DNA of 64,000 nt from Enterobacter ludwigii (GTDB lineage: Bacteria; Pseudomonadota; Gammaproteobacteria; Enterobacterales; Enterobacteriaceae): NCBI RefSeq assembly GCF_001750725.1, contig NZ_CP017279.1, forward strand, positions 2,914,001 through 2,978,000. The letters are read 5' to 3'. Shown in pieces: positions 33,352-44,069 of this stretch; position 1 is the first letter of the stretch; each line of letters opens with the position of its first letter. Position numbers and translations under genes: made by a program. The notes beneath the pieces are model-generated. The model was given only the letters and a program-made list of their open reading frames with translations, was not told the DNA's origin and ran no database searches.

Positions 33352-34646
33352 TATCGCTCCTGTTTGACCTGCAGCTTCCGCAACATTTCCCGTGTTACTA
33401 ACACGATCCCCTCTTCCGAACGGTAGAAACGACGCGCGTCTTCTTCCGCATTTTCACCAATCACCATGCCTTCAGGTATGACGCAGGCACGGTCGATAAC
33501 GCAACGGCGCAGACGGCATGAGCGTCCGACCCAGACATCCGGCAGCAGCACCGCCGAATCGATATTACAGAATGAGTTCACGCGCACGCGGGGGAACAGC
33601 ACCGACTGCACCACCACCGACCCCGAGATAATGCATCCGCCGGACACCAGCGAGTTCAGCGTCATGCCGTGACTGCCGGAGCGGTCCTGAACGAATTTCG
33701 CCGGCGGCAGCGATTCCATGTGGGTACGGATTGGCCAGTTCTGGTCGTACATATCCAGTTCAGGCGTCACCGACGCGAGATCGAGGTTTGCCTTCCAGTA
33801 GGCCTCCAGCGTTCCGACGTCGCGCCAGTAAGGTTCAGCATTCGGATCAGACTGCACGCAGGACAACGGGAAGGGATGTGCATACGCCATGCCAGCTTTG
33901 GTAATTTTCGGAATGATATCTTTGCCGAAGTCGTGGCTGGAGTTTTCGTCTTTGTCGTCTTCTTCCAGCAGCGCGTAAAGATAATCGGCATCAAAGACAT
34001 AGATCCCCATGCTGGCGAGCGATTTGGTATCGTCCCCTGGCATTGTCGGTGGGTTCGCCGGTTTTTCGACAAAATCGATAATCTTGTCGTCGGCGTCGAC
34101 GTGCATCACCCCAAATGCCGTCGCCTCAGCAACAGGCACGGGCAGGCATGCCACGGTGCAACGCGCCCCTTTTTCGACGTGGTCGATCAGCATATGGGAG
34201 TAGTCTTGCTTGTAGATATGATCGCCCGCGAGGATCACGATGTATTCCGCGTTATAACGACGAATAATGTCGAGGTTTTGCGTCACCGCATCCGCCGTCC
34301 CGCGATACCAGTTCTCACCGTGAACGCGCTGCTGGGCAGGCAGAAGATCGACAAACTCATTCATCTCTTCACTGAAGAATGACCAGCCGCGCTGGATGTG
34401 CTGCACCAGAGTATGCGACTGATACTGCGTAATGACGCCAATGCGGCGAATGCCTGAGTTCAGGCAGTTGGAGAGCGCAAAGTCGATAATACGGAACTTA
34501 CCACCAAAGTGGACGGCAGGTTTGGCGCGTTTGATGGTCAAATCTTTCAGACGAGTACCACGCCCGCCTGCGAGTATCAGGGCAACAGTTTTTAATGGTA
34601 GCTGGCGTGCCAACATTAAGGGATCGTTCTTCTCTAATCTAACCAT
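33351..34646 (-). CDS. glgC: Glucose-1-phosphate adenylyltransferase GlgC
   Basis: A 431-residue ADP-glucose pyrophosphorylase, the regulated step of glycogen synthesis. The nucleotidyltransferase motif [15 protein letters not shown] begins near residue 20. The N-terminal Arg/Lys residues for the activator fructose-1,6-bisphosphate and the C-terminal left-handed beta-helix are present. I choose the ATG at 34646 ([11 protein letters not shown]), which aligns with E. coli. A longer start at 34682 would overlap glgX and is not conserved. It lies 17 bases after glgX. Confidence 0.97.
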   Translation of the reverse strand: MVRLEKNDPLMLARQLPLKTVALILAGGRGTRLKDLTIKRAKPAVHFGGKFRIIDFALSNCLNSGIRRIGVITQYQSHTLVQHIQRGWSFFSEEMNEFVDLLPAQQRVHGENWYRGTADAVTQNLDIIRRYNAEYIVILAGDHIYKQDYSHMLIDHVEKGARCTVACLPVPVAEATAFGVMHVDADDKIIDFVEKPANPPTMPGDDTKSLASMGIYVFDADYLYALLEEDDKDENSSHDFGKDIIPKITKAGMAYAHPFPLSCVQSDPNAEPYWRDVGTLEAYWKANLDLASVTPELDMYDQNWPIRTHMESLPPAKFVQDRSGSHGMTLNSLVSGGCIISGSVVVQSVLFPRVRVNSFCNIDSAVLLPDVWVGRSCRLRRCVIDRACVIPEGMVIGENAEEDARRFYRSEEGIVLVTREMLRKLQVKQER

Positions 34647-34663
34647 GACTAACTCCTTTTTTA

Positions 34664-36637
34664 TCATCTTTGGAATACGCACACTCCGTGCGCAGGCCCG
34701 TGCCAGACAGCCATTACTACCGGATTATCCGCTCCGGCAAATGGGGGAACAGCGCGCCATTCCCCGTCAGGTAAAACAATCTCAGCGACGTCATCCGTCG
34801 CGTTCAGCGTGACCAGCCACCTCTCCGAAAGCAGAATTTGCAGGCGTGGTACGCCGTGTTGCCACTCTTGCGCGCTTAAGGGTTGCGCGTCTTGATTCAG
34901 CCAGCGGACATTACCGTCGCCCTCTTCCCACCAGCGATCGGCGGTGAGCGCGGGAATTTGCTGGCGAAGATGGATCAGCGCAGCGGTAAAGTGAATCAAC
35001 CCGCTGTTCGCTTCACCCCAGTCGAGCCAGGTCAACGTGTTGTCCTGGCAATACGCATTGTTGTTACCATGCTGACTGTGACCATGTTCATCGCCTGCCA
35101 GCAGCATCGGCGTGCCCTGCGACAATAACAGCGTTGTCAGCAGCGCATGCACGCTGGCGCGTCGCCGCTCGATAACATCAAGGCTTCCGCCTAACCCTTC
35201 TATACCATGATTGAAGCTATGGTTATTGTTAGTACCATCGCGATTCTCCTCACCGTTCGCTTCATTGTGTTTCTGATTGAAACAAACGCAGTCCCGGAGC
35301 GTAAAACCGTCGTGCGCCGTCAGCAGGTTGATCGTCGCAGACGGTCGTTTGCCATCGCGCTTAAAAAGATCGCTGGACCCGGCAAAGCGTCCGGCGAACT
35401 CACCCAGCGACAGATTCCGTTCCAGCCAGAAGCGGCGCGCGGCATCGCGATAGTGATCGTTCCACTCGGCAAACAGGGGCGGGAAATTCCCGACCTGATA
35501 ACCCCCTTCACCGATGTCCCACGGCTCGGCAATGAGCTTCACCTGTGACAGCACCGGACAGTTTTTGATCGCTTCAAACAGCGGCGCCTGCTGGCTGAAG
35601 GCCGGCGTACGCCCCATAACGGGTGCCAGATCAAAACGAAAACCGTCGACGTGGAACGTGTCCACCCAGTACTTCAGGCATTCATACGCGAAATGCATGA
35701 CCGCCGGGTGGCTGAGATTGAGCGTGTTACCGCAACCGGTCCAGTTGAAGTAATCGCCATCGTCCCTGATCCAATAATAGCTACGGTTATCAATTCCGCG
35801 CATGGAGAGCGTCGGTCCATCGAGATCGCTTTCCGCACTGTGGTTCAGCACCACGTCCAGAATGACCTCAATGCCTGCCGCATGAAGCGCCTTTACCGCA
35901 TCACGAAACTCGTCCCGCGCCTTGTCCGGATGAGCGGCATAGCGGGGTTCGAGCGCAAACATCGCCAGCGGGTTGTAGCCCCAGTAGTTACTGAGCCCCA
36001 GCCGCTGCAGACGAGGTTCACTGGCAAAATGCGCGACGGGCAACAGCTCCAGGGCCGTGATCCCGAGGTGCTTAAGGTAGGCAATCATGGTCGGATGACC
36101 GAGCGCCTGGTAGGTGCCGCGCATCTCTTTCGGGATTGACGGATGCAGATACGTCAGCCCTTTAACATGCGCCTCGTAGATAACGGTGTTGCCCCACGGC
36201 GTGCGCGGCGGGGCATCGTCTTCCCAGTCGTAGAGATCGTTCACCACCACGCTTTTAGGCGCCACGGGGGCGCTGTCGCGGTGGTCGGGTTCACCGTAGC
36301 CGACATGGAAAATAGGGTCGTCTTTAAACTCGCCATCCACGCGGTGGGCACACGGATCGATCAGCAGCTTCGCCGGGTTAAACCAGTGCCCCTGCGCAGG
36401 TGCCCACGGGCCGTGTACGCGATAGCCGTAGTGCATTCCTGGCCGTCCCCCGGCCAGGTAGCCGTGCCAGGTATCTCCTGTGCGAGACGGCAGGTCGTAA
36501 CGATGTTCATTACCCTCGCCGTCAAATACGCACAGTTCAACCCGCTCCGCATGGGCAGAAAAGAGCGTGAAATTCACCCCCTTTCCATCAAAACGTGCCC
36601 CGAGCGGTTCGGGTTTACCTGCCGTAAGCTGGGTCAT
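34664..36637 (-). CDS. glgX: Glycogen debranching enzyme GlgX
   Basis: A 657-residue GH13 enzyme that hydrolyses alpha-1,6 branches left by GlgP. It has an N-terminal CBM48-like domain ([16 protein letters not shown]), then the catalytic barrel with [19 protein letters not shown] (nucleophile Asp), LIAEPWD (acid/base Glu) and [10 protein letters not shown] motifs. Its start overlaps the glgB stop by four bases, so glgB and glgX are coupled. The length equals that of E. coli GlgX. Confidence 0.98.
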   Translation of the reverse strand: MTQLTAGKPEPLGARFDGKGVNFTLFSAHAERVELCVFDGEGNEHRYDLPSRTGDTWHGYLAGGRPGMHYGYRVHGPWAPAQGHWFNPAKLLIDPCAHRVDGEFKDDPIFHVGYGEPDHRDSAPVAPKSVVVNDLYDWEDDAPPRTPWGNTVIYEAHVKGLTYLHPSIPKEMRGTYQALGHPTMIAYLKHLGITALELLPVAHFASEPRLQRLGLSNYWGYNPLAMFALEPRYAAHPDKARDEFRDAVKALHAAGIEVILDVVLNHSAESDLDGPTLSMRGIDNRSYYWIRDDGDYFNWTGCGNTLNLSHPAVMHFAYECLKYWVDTFHVDGFRFDLAPVMGRTPAFSQQAPLFEAIKNCPVLSQVKLIAEPWDIGEGGYQVGNFPPLFAEWNDHYRDAARRFWLERNLSLGEFAGRFAGSSDLFKRDGKRPSATINLLTAHDGFTLRDCVCFNQKHNEANGEENRDGTNNNHSFNHGIEGLGGSLDVIERRRASVHALLTTLLLSQGTPMLLAGDEHGHSQHGNNNAYCQDNTLTWLDWGEANSGLIHFTAALIHLRQQIPALTADRWWEEGDGNVRWLNQDAQPLSAQEWQHGVPRLQILLSERWLVTLNATDDVAEIVLPDGEWRAVPPFAGADNPVVMAVWHGPAHGVCVFQR

Positions 36638-38820
36638 TCCCCCTCCCGGATCAGCCAGATGGTGCTGAGCGGCGGTAGCGTAAGGCTCAGGGAATTCGGT
36701 CGCCCGTGGCTTTCAATGGCATCGCTTTGCACCAGACCACCGTTACCGGCATTGCTGCCGTGGTAGTGCGTGGAATCGGTATTCAGGATTTCACGCCACT
36801 TGCCGGCCTGGTTAATCCCGAAGCGATAATGATGGCGCGGTACAGGGGTAAAGTTGCTGGCGACGATAATTTCGTTGCCGGCTTTATCCCGTCGCACAAA
36901 GACAAACACCGAGCGCTCATGGTCATCCACCACCAGCCACTCGAAACCGTACGGGTCAAAATCAAGCTCATGCAGGGCTTTGTGGTGACGGTAGGTCAGG
37001 TTAAGGTCCCGCACCAGACGCTGTACGCCGTGGTGCCAGTTGTCGCCCCCTTCCAGCAGATGCCAGTCGAGGCTGGTGTCGTGGTTCCACTCGCGCCCCT
37101 GGGCGAACTCATTGCCCATAAACAGCAGTTTTTTACCCGGGAAGGCGAACATCCAGCCGTAGTAGGCACGCAGGTTGGCGAACTTCTGCCATGCATCGCC
37201 CGGCATGCGGTCGAGAATGGATTTTTTGCCATGCACCACTTCGTCATGCGACAGCGGCAGCATGAAGTTCTCGGTGTAGTTGTAGAGCAGCCCGAAGGTG
37301 AGTTTGTCATGGTGATACTGACGGTAGACGGGATCCAGCTTCATGTAGTCGAGCGTGTCGTGCATCCACCCCAGGTTCCATTTGTACCAGAACCCCAGTC
37401 CGCCGGTTGACGGTGGACGGGAGACGCCAGGGAAGTCGGTGGACTCTTCCGCCATCGTCACCGCACCTTCTACCTGCTCGCCGATAATACGGTTGGTGTT
37501 GCGCAGAAACTCAATCGCTTCCAGGTTTTCACGGCCGCCATACTCGTTCGGGATCCACTCGCCTTCTTTGCGGCTGTAGTCGCGGTAGATCATCGACGCC
37601 ACGGCATCAACGCGCAGGGCATCAATGCCAAAGCGCTCAATCCAGTACAGCGCATTGCCCACGAGGTAGTTTGCCACTTCACGACGACCGTAGTTGTAGA
37701 TCAGCGTGTTCCAGTCCTGGTGATAGCCTTCGCGCGGGTCGCTGTGCTCGTACAGCTTAGTGCCGTCAAACTCTGAAAGACTAAAATCATCGGACGGGAA
37801 ATGGCCCGGCACCCAGTCGAGGATCACGTTTAACCCGGCGGCGTGCGCGGCATTGATAAAATAGCGGAAGTCATCGCGCGTGCCGAAGCGACGCGTCGGG
37901 GCATACATCCCGGTCGGCTGATAACCCCAGCTTCCGTCGAACGGGTGTTCATTAATTGGCAGCAGCTCAAGGTGGGTAAAGCCCATCCATTTCGCGTACG
38001 GAACCAGCTGGTCGGCAAGCTCCCGGTAGCTGAGCCAGAAGTTGTTATCGGTATGGCGACGCCAGGAACCGAGATGCACTTCGTAGACGGAAATTGGCGC
38101 ATCAAAGCGGTTGGCCTGCTTGCGTTCTTCACTCTGGACAACTTTCTCCGGCAGGCCGCAAATCATTGACGCGGTTTCCGGACGCATTTGCGCTTCGAAG
38201 GCGTACGGGTCGGACTTAATACGCAGCTTGCCGTGCGCATCGATCATCTCGAATTTATACAGCTGGCCGTTGTGCGCGCCGGGGATAAACAGCTCCCAGA
38301 TACCGCTTTCACGGCGCAGACGCATCGGGTGACGACGGCCATCCCAGTAGTTGAACTGGCCGACAACGGAGACTCGCTGGGCGTTAGGCGCCCACACGGC
38401 AAACCGCGTGCCGGTGATGCCATCCATCGTATCGGCATGGGCACCCAGCGTTTCATAAGGTCGCAGGTGGGTACCTTCAGACAGCAGCCACGCGTCCATC
38501 TCCTGTAAAAGAGGCCCAAAGCTGTAGGGATCATCGATGAGATTTTGCTGACCATGCCAGATAACGGCAAGCTGATAACGAAAAGGGTTTTTACGACGGG
38601 GCATTACGCCCGAAAAGAAGCCACGAGAATCGAGGCATTCCAGATTGCCGACCTTGCGGCCGGTTTTGGGTTCGATAACCCACACTTCTGTGGCATCCGG
38701 TAACAGTGCCCGGACTTCCAGCCCGGCCTCGGTACGGTGCATCCCCAGTACGGAAAAGGGGTCGGCAAAATGACCCGCAATAAGCGCATTAATCACGTCT
38801 CTATCCACACGATCGGACAT
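36634..38820 (-). CDS. glgB: 1,4-alpha-glucan branching enzyme GlgB
   Basis: A 728-residue GH13 enzyme that makes alpha-1,6 branches in glycogen. An N-terminal extension and CBM48 domain precede the barrel. Catalytic motifs are [21 protein letters not shown] (nucleophile Asp) and [11 protein letters not shown] (acid/base Glu). I choose the ATG at 38820 ([14 protein letters not shown]), as in E. coli; the frame stays open to 38892. First gene of glgBXCAP. The 230-bp spacer before it carries the asd terminator. Confidence 0.98.
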   Translation of the reverse strand: MSDRVDRDVINALIAGHFADPFSVLGMHRTEAGLEVRALLPDATEVWVIEPKTGRKVGNLECLDSRGFFSGVMPRRKNPFRYQLAVIWHGQQNLIDDPYSFGPLLQEMDAWLLSEGTHLRPYETLGAHADTMDGITGTRFAVWAPNAQRVSVVGQFNYWDGRRHPMRLRRESGIWELFIPGAHNGQLYKFEMIDAHGKLRIKSDPYAFEAQMRPETASMICGLPEKVVQSEERKQANRFDAPISVYEVHLGSWRRHTDNNFWLSYRELADQLVPYAKWMGFTHLELLPINEHPFDGSWGYQPTGMYAPTRRFGTRDDFRYFINAAHAAGLNVILDWVPGHFPSDDFSLSEFDGTKLYEHSDPREGYHQDWNTLIYNYGRREVANYLVGNALYWIERFGIDALRVDAVASMIYRDYSRKEGEWIPNEYGGRENLEAIEFLRNTNRIIGEQVEGAVTMAEESTDFPGVSRPPSTGGLGFWYKWNLGWMHDTLDYMKLDPVYRQYHHDKLTFGLLYNYTENFMLPLSHDEVVHGKKSILDRMPGDAWQKFANLRAYYGWMFAFPGKKLLFMGNEFAQGREWNHDTSLDWHLLEGGDNWHHGVQRLVRDLNLTYRHHKALHELDFDPYGFEWLVVDDHERSVFVFVRRDKAGNEIIVASNFTPVPRHHYRFGINQAGKWREILNTDSTHYHGSNAGNGGLVQSDAIESHGRPNSLSLTLPPLSTIWLIREGE

Positions 38821-39015
38821 GGTATTCATCCTGTTTTTTATGTCGTCCTTTTTTAGCGCCTGGGACGACTTTAATGTGACCTGAACGGGCATCCTCTCAG
38901 CCCCGTCCTAACCTCAGGTAAGAAATAACTCTTCCTTAAAGCATAGCCAACGCTCTAAATGACTCCTGATAAAAAATAAGACATATGCGTTTTACTCCAT
39001 GTAGTACGCGGAAAA

Positions 39016-39034
39016 GGGGGTGAAAATCACCCCC
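39016..39034 (-). terminator. Terminator after asd
   Basis: GGGGGTGA and TCACCCCC pair over three As; on the minus strand the stem is followed by CTTTTCC. It lies 16 bases beyond the asd stop. Confidence 0.75.
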
Positions 39035-39050
39035 GGGGTTTAACAAATTA

Positions 39051-40154
39051 TTACGCCAGCTGGCGCAGCATGCGACGCAGCGGCTCGGCTGCGCCCCACA
39101 GAAGCTGGTCGCCGACGGTGAATGCAGAAAGGAACTCCGGCCCCATGTTCAGCTTACGCAGACGACCCACCGGGGTGGTCAGCGTGCCGGTGACGGCAGC
39201 CGGGGTCAATTCATGCATGGTGATGTCGCGATCGTTTGGAACCACTTTCGCCCACGGGTTGTGTGCAGCCAGCAGCTCTTCCACGGTCGGAATCGACACA
39301 TCTTTTTTCAGTTTAATCGTGAAGGCCTGGCTGTGGCAGCGCAGCGCGCCGATACGTACGCACAGACCGTCAACTGGAATGGTGTTCGCGGTATTGAGTA
39401 TTTTGTTGGTCTCAGCCTGACCTTTCCACTCTTCGCGGGTCTGGCCGTTATCCAGCTGTTTGTCGATCCACGGGATCAGACCACCGGCCAGCGGTACACC
39501 AAAGTTATCCACCGGCAGCTCGCCGCTGCGGGTCAGCTCGGTGACTTTACGCTCGATATCGAGAATAGCGGAGGCCGGATTTGCCAGCTCGGTCGCAACG
39601 CTGTGGTGCAACTGGCCCATCTGCGTCAGCAGCTCGCGCATATGACGCGCACCGCCGCCGGACGCGGCCTGGTAAGTCGCCACGGAGACCCACTCCACCA
39701 GGTCCTGTGCGAACAGGCCGCCGAGGGACATCAGCATCAGGCTGACGGTGCAGTTACCGCCGACAAAGGTTTTTACGCCGTTGTTCAGGCCGTCGGTGAT
39801 GACGTCCTGGTTGACCGGGTCGAGAATGATGATGGCATCGTCTTTCATGCGCAGTGAAGACGCCGCATCAATCCAGTAGCCCTGCCAGCCGCTTTCACGC
39901 AGCTTTGGATAAATTTCGTTGGTATAATCGCCGCCCTGGCAAGTGACAATAATGTCGAGTGCCTTCAGCGCTTCCAGATCGAAAGCATCCTGCAACGTAC
40001 CGGTGCTGCCGCCAAAAGAAGGTGCAGCCTGGCCGAGCTGGGAAGTGGAGAAGAAGACCGGGCGGATGGCGTCAAAATCGCGCTCTTCAACCATGCGTTG
40101 CATGAGAACAGAGCCGACCATACCGCGCCAGCCGATAAAACCAACGTTTTTCAT
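39051..40154 (-). CDS. asd: Aspartate-semialdehyde dehydrogenase
   Basis: A 367-residue enzyme reducing aspartyl phosphate to the semialdehyde, the branch point to lysine, diaminopimelate, threonine and methionine. The N-terminal NADP-binding motif is [12 protein letters not shown], the nucleophile is Cys135 in GGNCTVSL, and the general base is His274 in [10 protein letters not shown]. The length equals that of E. coli Asd. It appears monocistronic, with its own terminator, and diverges from yhgN. Confidence 0.98.
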   Translation of the reverse strand: MKNVGFIGWRGMVGSVLMQRMVEERDFDAIRPVFFSTSQLGQAAPSFGGSTGTLQDAFDLEALKALDIIVTCQGGDYTNEIYPKLRESGWQGYWIDAASSLRMKDDAIIILDPVNQDVITDGLNNGVKTFVGGNCTVSLMLMSLGGLFAQDLVEWVSVATYQAASGGGARHMRELLTQMGQLHHSVATELANPASAILDIERKVTELTRSGELPVDNFGVPLAGGLIPWIDKQLDNGQTREEWKGQAETNKILNTANTIPVDGLCVRIGALRCHSQAFTIKLKKDVSIPTVEELLAAHNPWAKVVPNDRDITMHELTPAAVTGTLTTPVGRLRKLNMGPEFLSAFTVGDQLLWGAAEPLRRMLRQLA

Positions 40155-40331
40155 AGCATTTTTTTCCTGCAGAGGGTGTGTGCTGATTGTGCAAACCAGT
40201 ATTCAACTGGGATATGCTTCACATTACAAAATGCTGCCAAAGTCGCAAGCGAAATTAATCGATGATGGCCCGCCAATCAGAAATAGCGCTAATCATCATA
40301 ATAACCATAGAGAGTTTCAGGGATAATTTTA

Positions 40332-40925
40332 ATGAGTGAAATCATATCCGCGGCGGTTTTATTGATCCTGATAATGGATCCTCTGGGCAACCTGCCTATC
40401 TTCATGTCGGTGCTGAAGCACACCGAACCCAAACGCCGTCGGGCGATCATGATCCGCGAGCTGCTTATCGCGCTGCTGGTGATGTTCATCTTCCTGTTTG
40501 CCGGTGAGAAAATCCTCGCCTTCCTGAATCTGCGTGCCGAAACGGTTTCGATTTCCGGTGGGATTATCCTGTTCCTGATAGCGATTAAGATGATTTTCCC
40601 GAGCGCTGAAGGCAGCAGCAGCGGCCTGCCCGCGGGGGAAGAGCCGTTTATTGTGCCGCTGGCGATTCCCCTTGTCGCCGGACCGACGATTCTGGCAACG
40701 CTGATGCTGCTGTCGCATCAGTACCCCAATCAGATGAGCCATCTGGTGATTGCCTTGCTGATTGCCTGGGGCGGGACGTTTATCATTCTGCTGCAGTCGT
40801 CGTTGTTCCTGCGCCTGCTGGGTGAGAAAGGCGTAAACGCGCTGGAGCGCCTGATGGGGTTGATTCTGGTGATGATGGCGACGCAGATGTTCCTGGACGG
40901 GATCCGCGCGTGGATGAAGGGCTAG
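40332..40925 (+). CDS. yhgN: MarC-family inner-membrane protein YhgN
   Basis: A 197-residue protein with about six hydrophobic segments and the UPF0056/MarC pattern (MDPLGNLPIFMSVL; PLAIPLVAGPTILATLML). Family members are inner-membrane proteins of unknown function; an early link of MarC to antibiotic resistance was not upheld. It is convergent with gntU across a strong shared terminator. Confidence 0.94.
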   Translation: MSEIISAAVLLILIMDPLGNLPIFMSVLKHTEPKRRRAIMIRELLIALLVMFIFLFAGEKILAFLNLRAETVSISGGIILFLIAIKMIFPSAEGSSSGLPAGEEPFIVPLAIPLVAGPTILATLMLLSHQYPNQMSHLVIALLIAWGGTFIILLQSSLFLRLLGEKGVNALERLMGLILVMMATQMFLDGIRAWMKG

Positions 40926-40933
40926 GTAAAAAC

Positions 40934-40967
40934 AAAAAAGGACAACTCACGTTGTCCTTTTGCTTTT
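40934..40967. terminator. Bidirectional terminator between yhgN and gntU
   Basis: AAAAGGACAAC and GTTGTCCTTTT pair over a TCAC loop, followed by GCTTTT. A and T runs on both sides support use in both directions. Confidence 0.9.
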
Positions 40968-40975
40968 AGCCGGGT

Positions 40976-42316
40976 TTAACTCAGCAGCGTAAACGCAATC
41001 ATCCCGACAATGGCACCCGTCGTGCCGAGGATGGTTTCCATCAGCGTCCAGGTTTTCAGGGTTTGCGCTTCGGTCGCACCGGTAAATTTACCGAACAGCC
41101 AGAAGCCGGCGTCGTTGACGTGTGACACCACAATCGAACCGCCCGCAATACAGATTGAGAGCGCGGCCATCTGGGCACCGGAGTAGTTAAGCTGTTCAAT
41201 CACCGGCATCACCAGACCCACGGCGGTTAAACATGCCACCGTCGCAGAGCCCTGGATGATACGCACCGCCGCAGCCAGTACGAAACAGGTCACCGCAATG
41301 GGCAGCCCCATGCCGGTCAGGGCTTCGCCCAGCGCCGGACCCACGCCGGAATCCACCAGCACCTGTTTGAACACGCCACCGGCACCGATCACCAGCAGAA
41401 TGATACCCGCAGGCTGCAGCGCATGGCCGCAGATTTCCATCACTTTGTCTTTCGGCATGCCCTGGCGCATCGCCAGGCCGTACATCGCCACCAGACACGC
41501 CACCAGGATCGCGGTGAACGGGTGGCCGATAAACTCAAACCATTCGTACGCGGTAGACCCCACCGGCACGAAACGCGCGGCGATGGTTTTCAGCCCCACC
41601 AGCACCAGCGGCAGCAGGATCAGCGCCAGGCTGAAGCCGAAGGACGGCATTTTGCCTTCGCCAAGGTGCGGCTCGGTGACGTCATCCGGAATGTGAAGCT
41701 CAACGTAACGGCTGATGAAGTTGCCCCACAGCGGGCCGGCAATAATCATTCCCGGGATTGCCGCACACAGGCCAATCAGGATCATCCAGCCAAAATCGGC
41801 GTGCATCTGAGAAGCCAGCAGCATCGGCGCAGGCCCAGGCAGCAGGAACGCCGCCGCAGCCGCCACGCCCGCAAACAGCGGAATCACCAGCTTCACGAGG
41901 TTAGTGCCGGTATGGCGCGCCATCGAGAACGCCACGCTAATCAGCAGCACCACGGCCACTTCGAAGAACAGCGGCAGCGCACAAATCAGACCGGCGAGGC
42001 CAATCGCGTAGTGCGCACGGCTGTGTCCGAAGGATTTGAGCATTTTGACGGCAATCTGGTCGACTGCGCCCGTCTCATGCAGGATCTTGCCAAACATCGC
42101 GCCCAGCGCGACCACAATGGCCAGGAAACCCAGCGTGCCTCCCATCCCTTTTTCCATCGTCGCTGCGATCTTATCGAGCGGCATACCGGAAAAGAGACCT
42201 GCACCAATAGACACCACCATTAAGGCAACGAAAGCATGCATACGCGCTTTCATCACTAAAAACAGCAGCAGCAATACGGAACCAACTGCTGTTAAAACTA
42301 GCGTTAATGTACTCAA
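40976..42316 (-). CDS. gntU: Low-affinity gluconate transporter GntU
   Basis: A 446-residue GntP-family permease, paralogous to GntT at 16391. The family loop is AFLLPGPAPMLLASQM, where GntT has the HPGPTA form, and the C-terminal motif VVSHVNDAGFWLFGKF is shared. It lies 3 bases after gntK, so gntKU is one operon behind the tandem GntR operators at 42865-42894. Confidence 0.97.
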   Translation of the reverse strand: MSTLTLVLTAVGSVLLLLFLVMKARMHAFVALMVVSIGAGLFSGMPLDKIAATMEKGMGGTLGFLAIVVALGAMFGKILHETGAVDQIAVKMLKSFGHSRAHYAIGLAGLICALPLFFEVAVVLLISVAFSMARHTGTNLVKLVIPLFAGVAAAAAFLLPGPAPMLLASQMHADFGWMILIGLCAAIPGMIIAGPLWGNFISRYVELHIPDDVTEPHLGEGKMPSFGFSLALILLPLVLVGLKTIAARFVPVGSTAYEWFEFIGHPFTAILVACLVAMYGLAMRQGMPKDKVMEICGHALQPAGIILLVIGAGGVFKQVLVDSGVGPALGEALTGMGLPIAVTCFVLAAAVRIIQGSATVACLTAVGLVMPVIEQLNYSGAQMAALSICIAGGSIVVSHVNDAGFWLFGKFTGATEAQTLKTWTLMETILGTTGAIVGMIAFTLLS

Positions 42317-42319
42317 AAC

Positions 42320-42847
42320 TTACTGCCTTTTATTAATGACCTCGATGGTGCTGGCAACAACACCCTCCAGTGACTGATCGATATCAACCACTAAGACGTC
42401 TTTCTCATCGTCGCCCGGCTCCTGCAACGCTTCGAACTGCGTCACCAGCATCTGGGTTTTGAAGAAGTGGCCTTTACGCGCCTTCAGACGGCTTTCAATC
42501 ACCTCGAAATCGCCTTTCAGGTAGATGAAAGAGAGGTTCGGGTTGCCGTCACGCAGCAGGTCGCGGTAGGTTTTTTTCAGCGCGGAGCAGACGATCAGGG
42601 AAACCTTGTTGGTACGCTGCATCGCGAACGCGGCGTCATTCAGCGCCTGCAACCACGGTTTGCGGTCGTCATCGTTCAGCGGCTCGCCGGAGGCCATTTT
42701 CATGATATTGCTGCGCGGATGGAGGAAGTCGCCATCAAGAAACGCCGCATGAAGTTGATGCGCCACTTCGCTGGCCACGGCAGATTTACCGCTACCGGAA
42801 ACGCCCATCAGGACGTAAACGTGGTGATCATGATTAGTCGTGCTCAA
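42320..42847 (-). CDS. gntK: Thermoresistant gluconokinase GntK
   Basis: A 175-residue kinase making 6-phosphogluconate from gluconate and ATP. The P-loop GVSGSGKS begins near residue 14. I choose the TTG at 42847 (LSTTNHDHHVYVLMG, initiating as Met), which aligns with E. coli GntK and has GAGGG seven bases upstream. An in-frame TTG at 42865 would add six residues and run into the operator. gntU follows after 3 bases; gntR lies upstream. Confidence 0.95.
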   Translation of the reverse strand: MSTTNHDHHVYVLMGVSGSGKSAVASEVAHQLHAAFLDGDFLHPRSNIMKMASGEPLNDDDRKPWLQALNDAAFAMQRTNKVSLIVCSALKKTYRDLLRDGNPNLSFIYLKGDFEVIESRLKARKGHFFKTQMLVTQFEALQEPGDDEKDVLVVDIDQSLEGVVASTIEVINKRQ

Positions 42848-42864
42848 AGGGTGTCCCTCAGTCA

Positions 42865-42894
42865 ATTGTTACGGGTAACAGTTATCGGTAACAT
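42865..42894 (-). promoter_or_regulatory. Tandem GntR operators upstream of gntK
   Basis: Two adjacent near-palindromes, ATTGTTACGGGTAACA (42865-42880) and CAGTTATCGGTAACAT (42879-42894), match the GntR operator pattern GTTACCnnTAAC. They lie in the 126-bp gap between gntR and gntK, so gntKU can be repressed apart from gntR. Confidence 0.8.
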
Positions 42895-42948
42895 TGTCCT
42901 GCCGGGGCAAAAGAGAAGCAATATCCAAACGTGCGCGAAGTGAATAAG

Positions 42949-42964
42949 TGTGACCCACTTCAAA
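42949..42964 (-). promoter_or_regulatory. CRP-like site between gntR and gntK
   Basis: TGTGACCCACTTCAAA has a perfect CRP left half and four of five right-half matches. It lies next to the tandem GntR operators, consistent with catabolite control of gntKU. Confidence 0.6.
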
Positions 42965-42973
42965 TTTGTCAGC

Positions 42974-43969
42974 TTAAATAGATCCACCCGGTGACAAGGT
43001 GAAACCTAAATCTAACATTTTCGGCGTCACCGTCTCGCCACGTATGCGCGCCAGCAGGCGTTCTGCGCCAATACGGCCCATACGTTCACGCGGTGTCAGG
43101 ACGCTCGCCAGACGGGGTTCCATCACCTGGCCGATATCGTGGCCGTGGAAACCGGCAATCGCCATATCTTCGGGGATCTTCAGCCCCAGACGCTGGCATT
43201 CGAACGCTGCACCGACCGCAAGGTCATCGTTGGTACAGAAAATACCGTCCAGTTGCGGATACTCGCGTCGTGCCTGACGCATCAGCTCAATACCCGACGT
43301 ATAGGATGACGACTGCTCAACCATCACGCTGTACGGTGTTAAACCGGCGTCGAGCATTGCCTGCTCGTATCCCTTCTGTTTGATGATAGTACGTTCATCC
43401 AGACGTGCACCCAGGTAGGCAATGTGGCGATGGCCGCGGGCGATGATGGCCGCCGTCATCTGGCGTGCCGCTTCGAAGTTATCAAAGCCCACCGCAATAT
43501 CGAGACACGGCGACTGGCTGTCCATCAGCTCCACCACCGGAATGCCTGCCACTTCAATCATTTTTAGCGTACGGGGGGTGTGAGTACGTTCGGTTAAAAT
43601 CAGACCGTCGATGTTCCAGGAGAGCATGGACTCAAGACGTTCTTCTTCCAGTTCCGGCTTGTACCCATAGTGAGCGAGCATGGTCTGATAGCCAAAGGCA
43701 TCGGTCACGCTTTCAATGCCGCGCAACACTTCGGCAAAAACCTGGTTGGTTAAGGAAGGCAGGAGGACGCCAACCGCACGGCTGGTCGCATTCGAAAGAA
43801 TATCGGGGGCGCGGTTAGGGATATACCCCAGTTCATCGAGGGCAGCGGCAATCTTGCCACGCAACGCCACGGAAACCTGTTCCGGGTTACGTAAAAACCG
43901 GCTGACCGTCATTTTGGTCACACCGACGCGATCGGCTACATCCTGAAGTACGGGGCGTTTCTTTTTCAT
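42974..43969 (-). CDS. gntR: Gluconate utilisation repressor GntR
   Basis: A 331-residue LacI/GalR-family repressor. The N-terminal HTH (LQDVADRVGVTKMTVSRFLRNPEQVS) and hinge helix bind operators found at gntT and gntK; the rest is a periplasmic-binding-protein-like domain that senses gluconate. Upstream of gntKU on the same strand, with a 126-bp gap to gntK. A strong hairpin separates it from yhhW. Confidence 0.97.
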   Translation of the reverse strand: MKKKRPVLQDVADRVGVTKMTVSRFLRNPEQVSVALRGKIAAALDELGYIPNRAPDILSNATSRAVGVLLPSLTNQVFAEVLRGIESVTDAFGYQTMLAHYGYKPELEEERLESMLSWNIDGLILTERTHTPRTLKMIEVAGIPVVELMDSQSPCLDIAVGFDNFEAARQMTAAIIARGHRHIAYLGARLDERTIIKQKGYEQAMLDAGLTPYSVMVEQSSSYTSGIELMRQARREYPQLDGIFCTNDDLAVGAAFECQRLGLKIPEDMAIAGFHGHDIGQVMEPRLASVLTPRERMGRIGAERLLARIRGETVTPKMLDLGFTLSPGGSI

Positions 43970-44019
43970 CGTCCTGAGAAATCGTAAGTGATAGATTTGC
44001 TCAGTTTATCACGGACAAA

Positions 44020-44053
44020 GCCCATCCTTCCCCTGTCAAAGGGAAGGATGGGC
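44020..44053 (-). terminator. Terminator after yhhW
   Basis: A perfect 13-bp stem, GCCCATCCTTCCC and GGGAAGGATGGGC, over an 8-base loop. On the minus strand it follows the yhhW stop by 16 bases and is trailed by TTTGTCC. Confidence 0.8.
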
Positions 44054-44069
44054 ATTTATTTATGATTTA

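Noticed and set aside
42847..42865. gntK start extended to the TTG at 42865
   Set aside because: It would add six unconserved residues and place the start at the edge of the GntR operator; the downstream TTG has a better ribosome site and matches E. coli.
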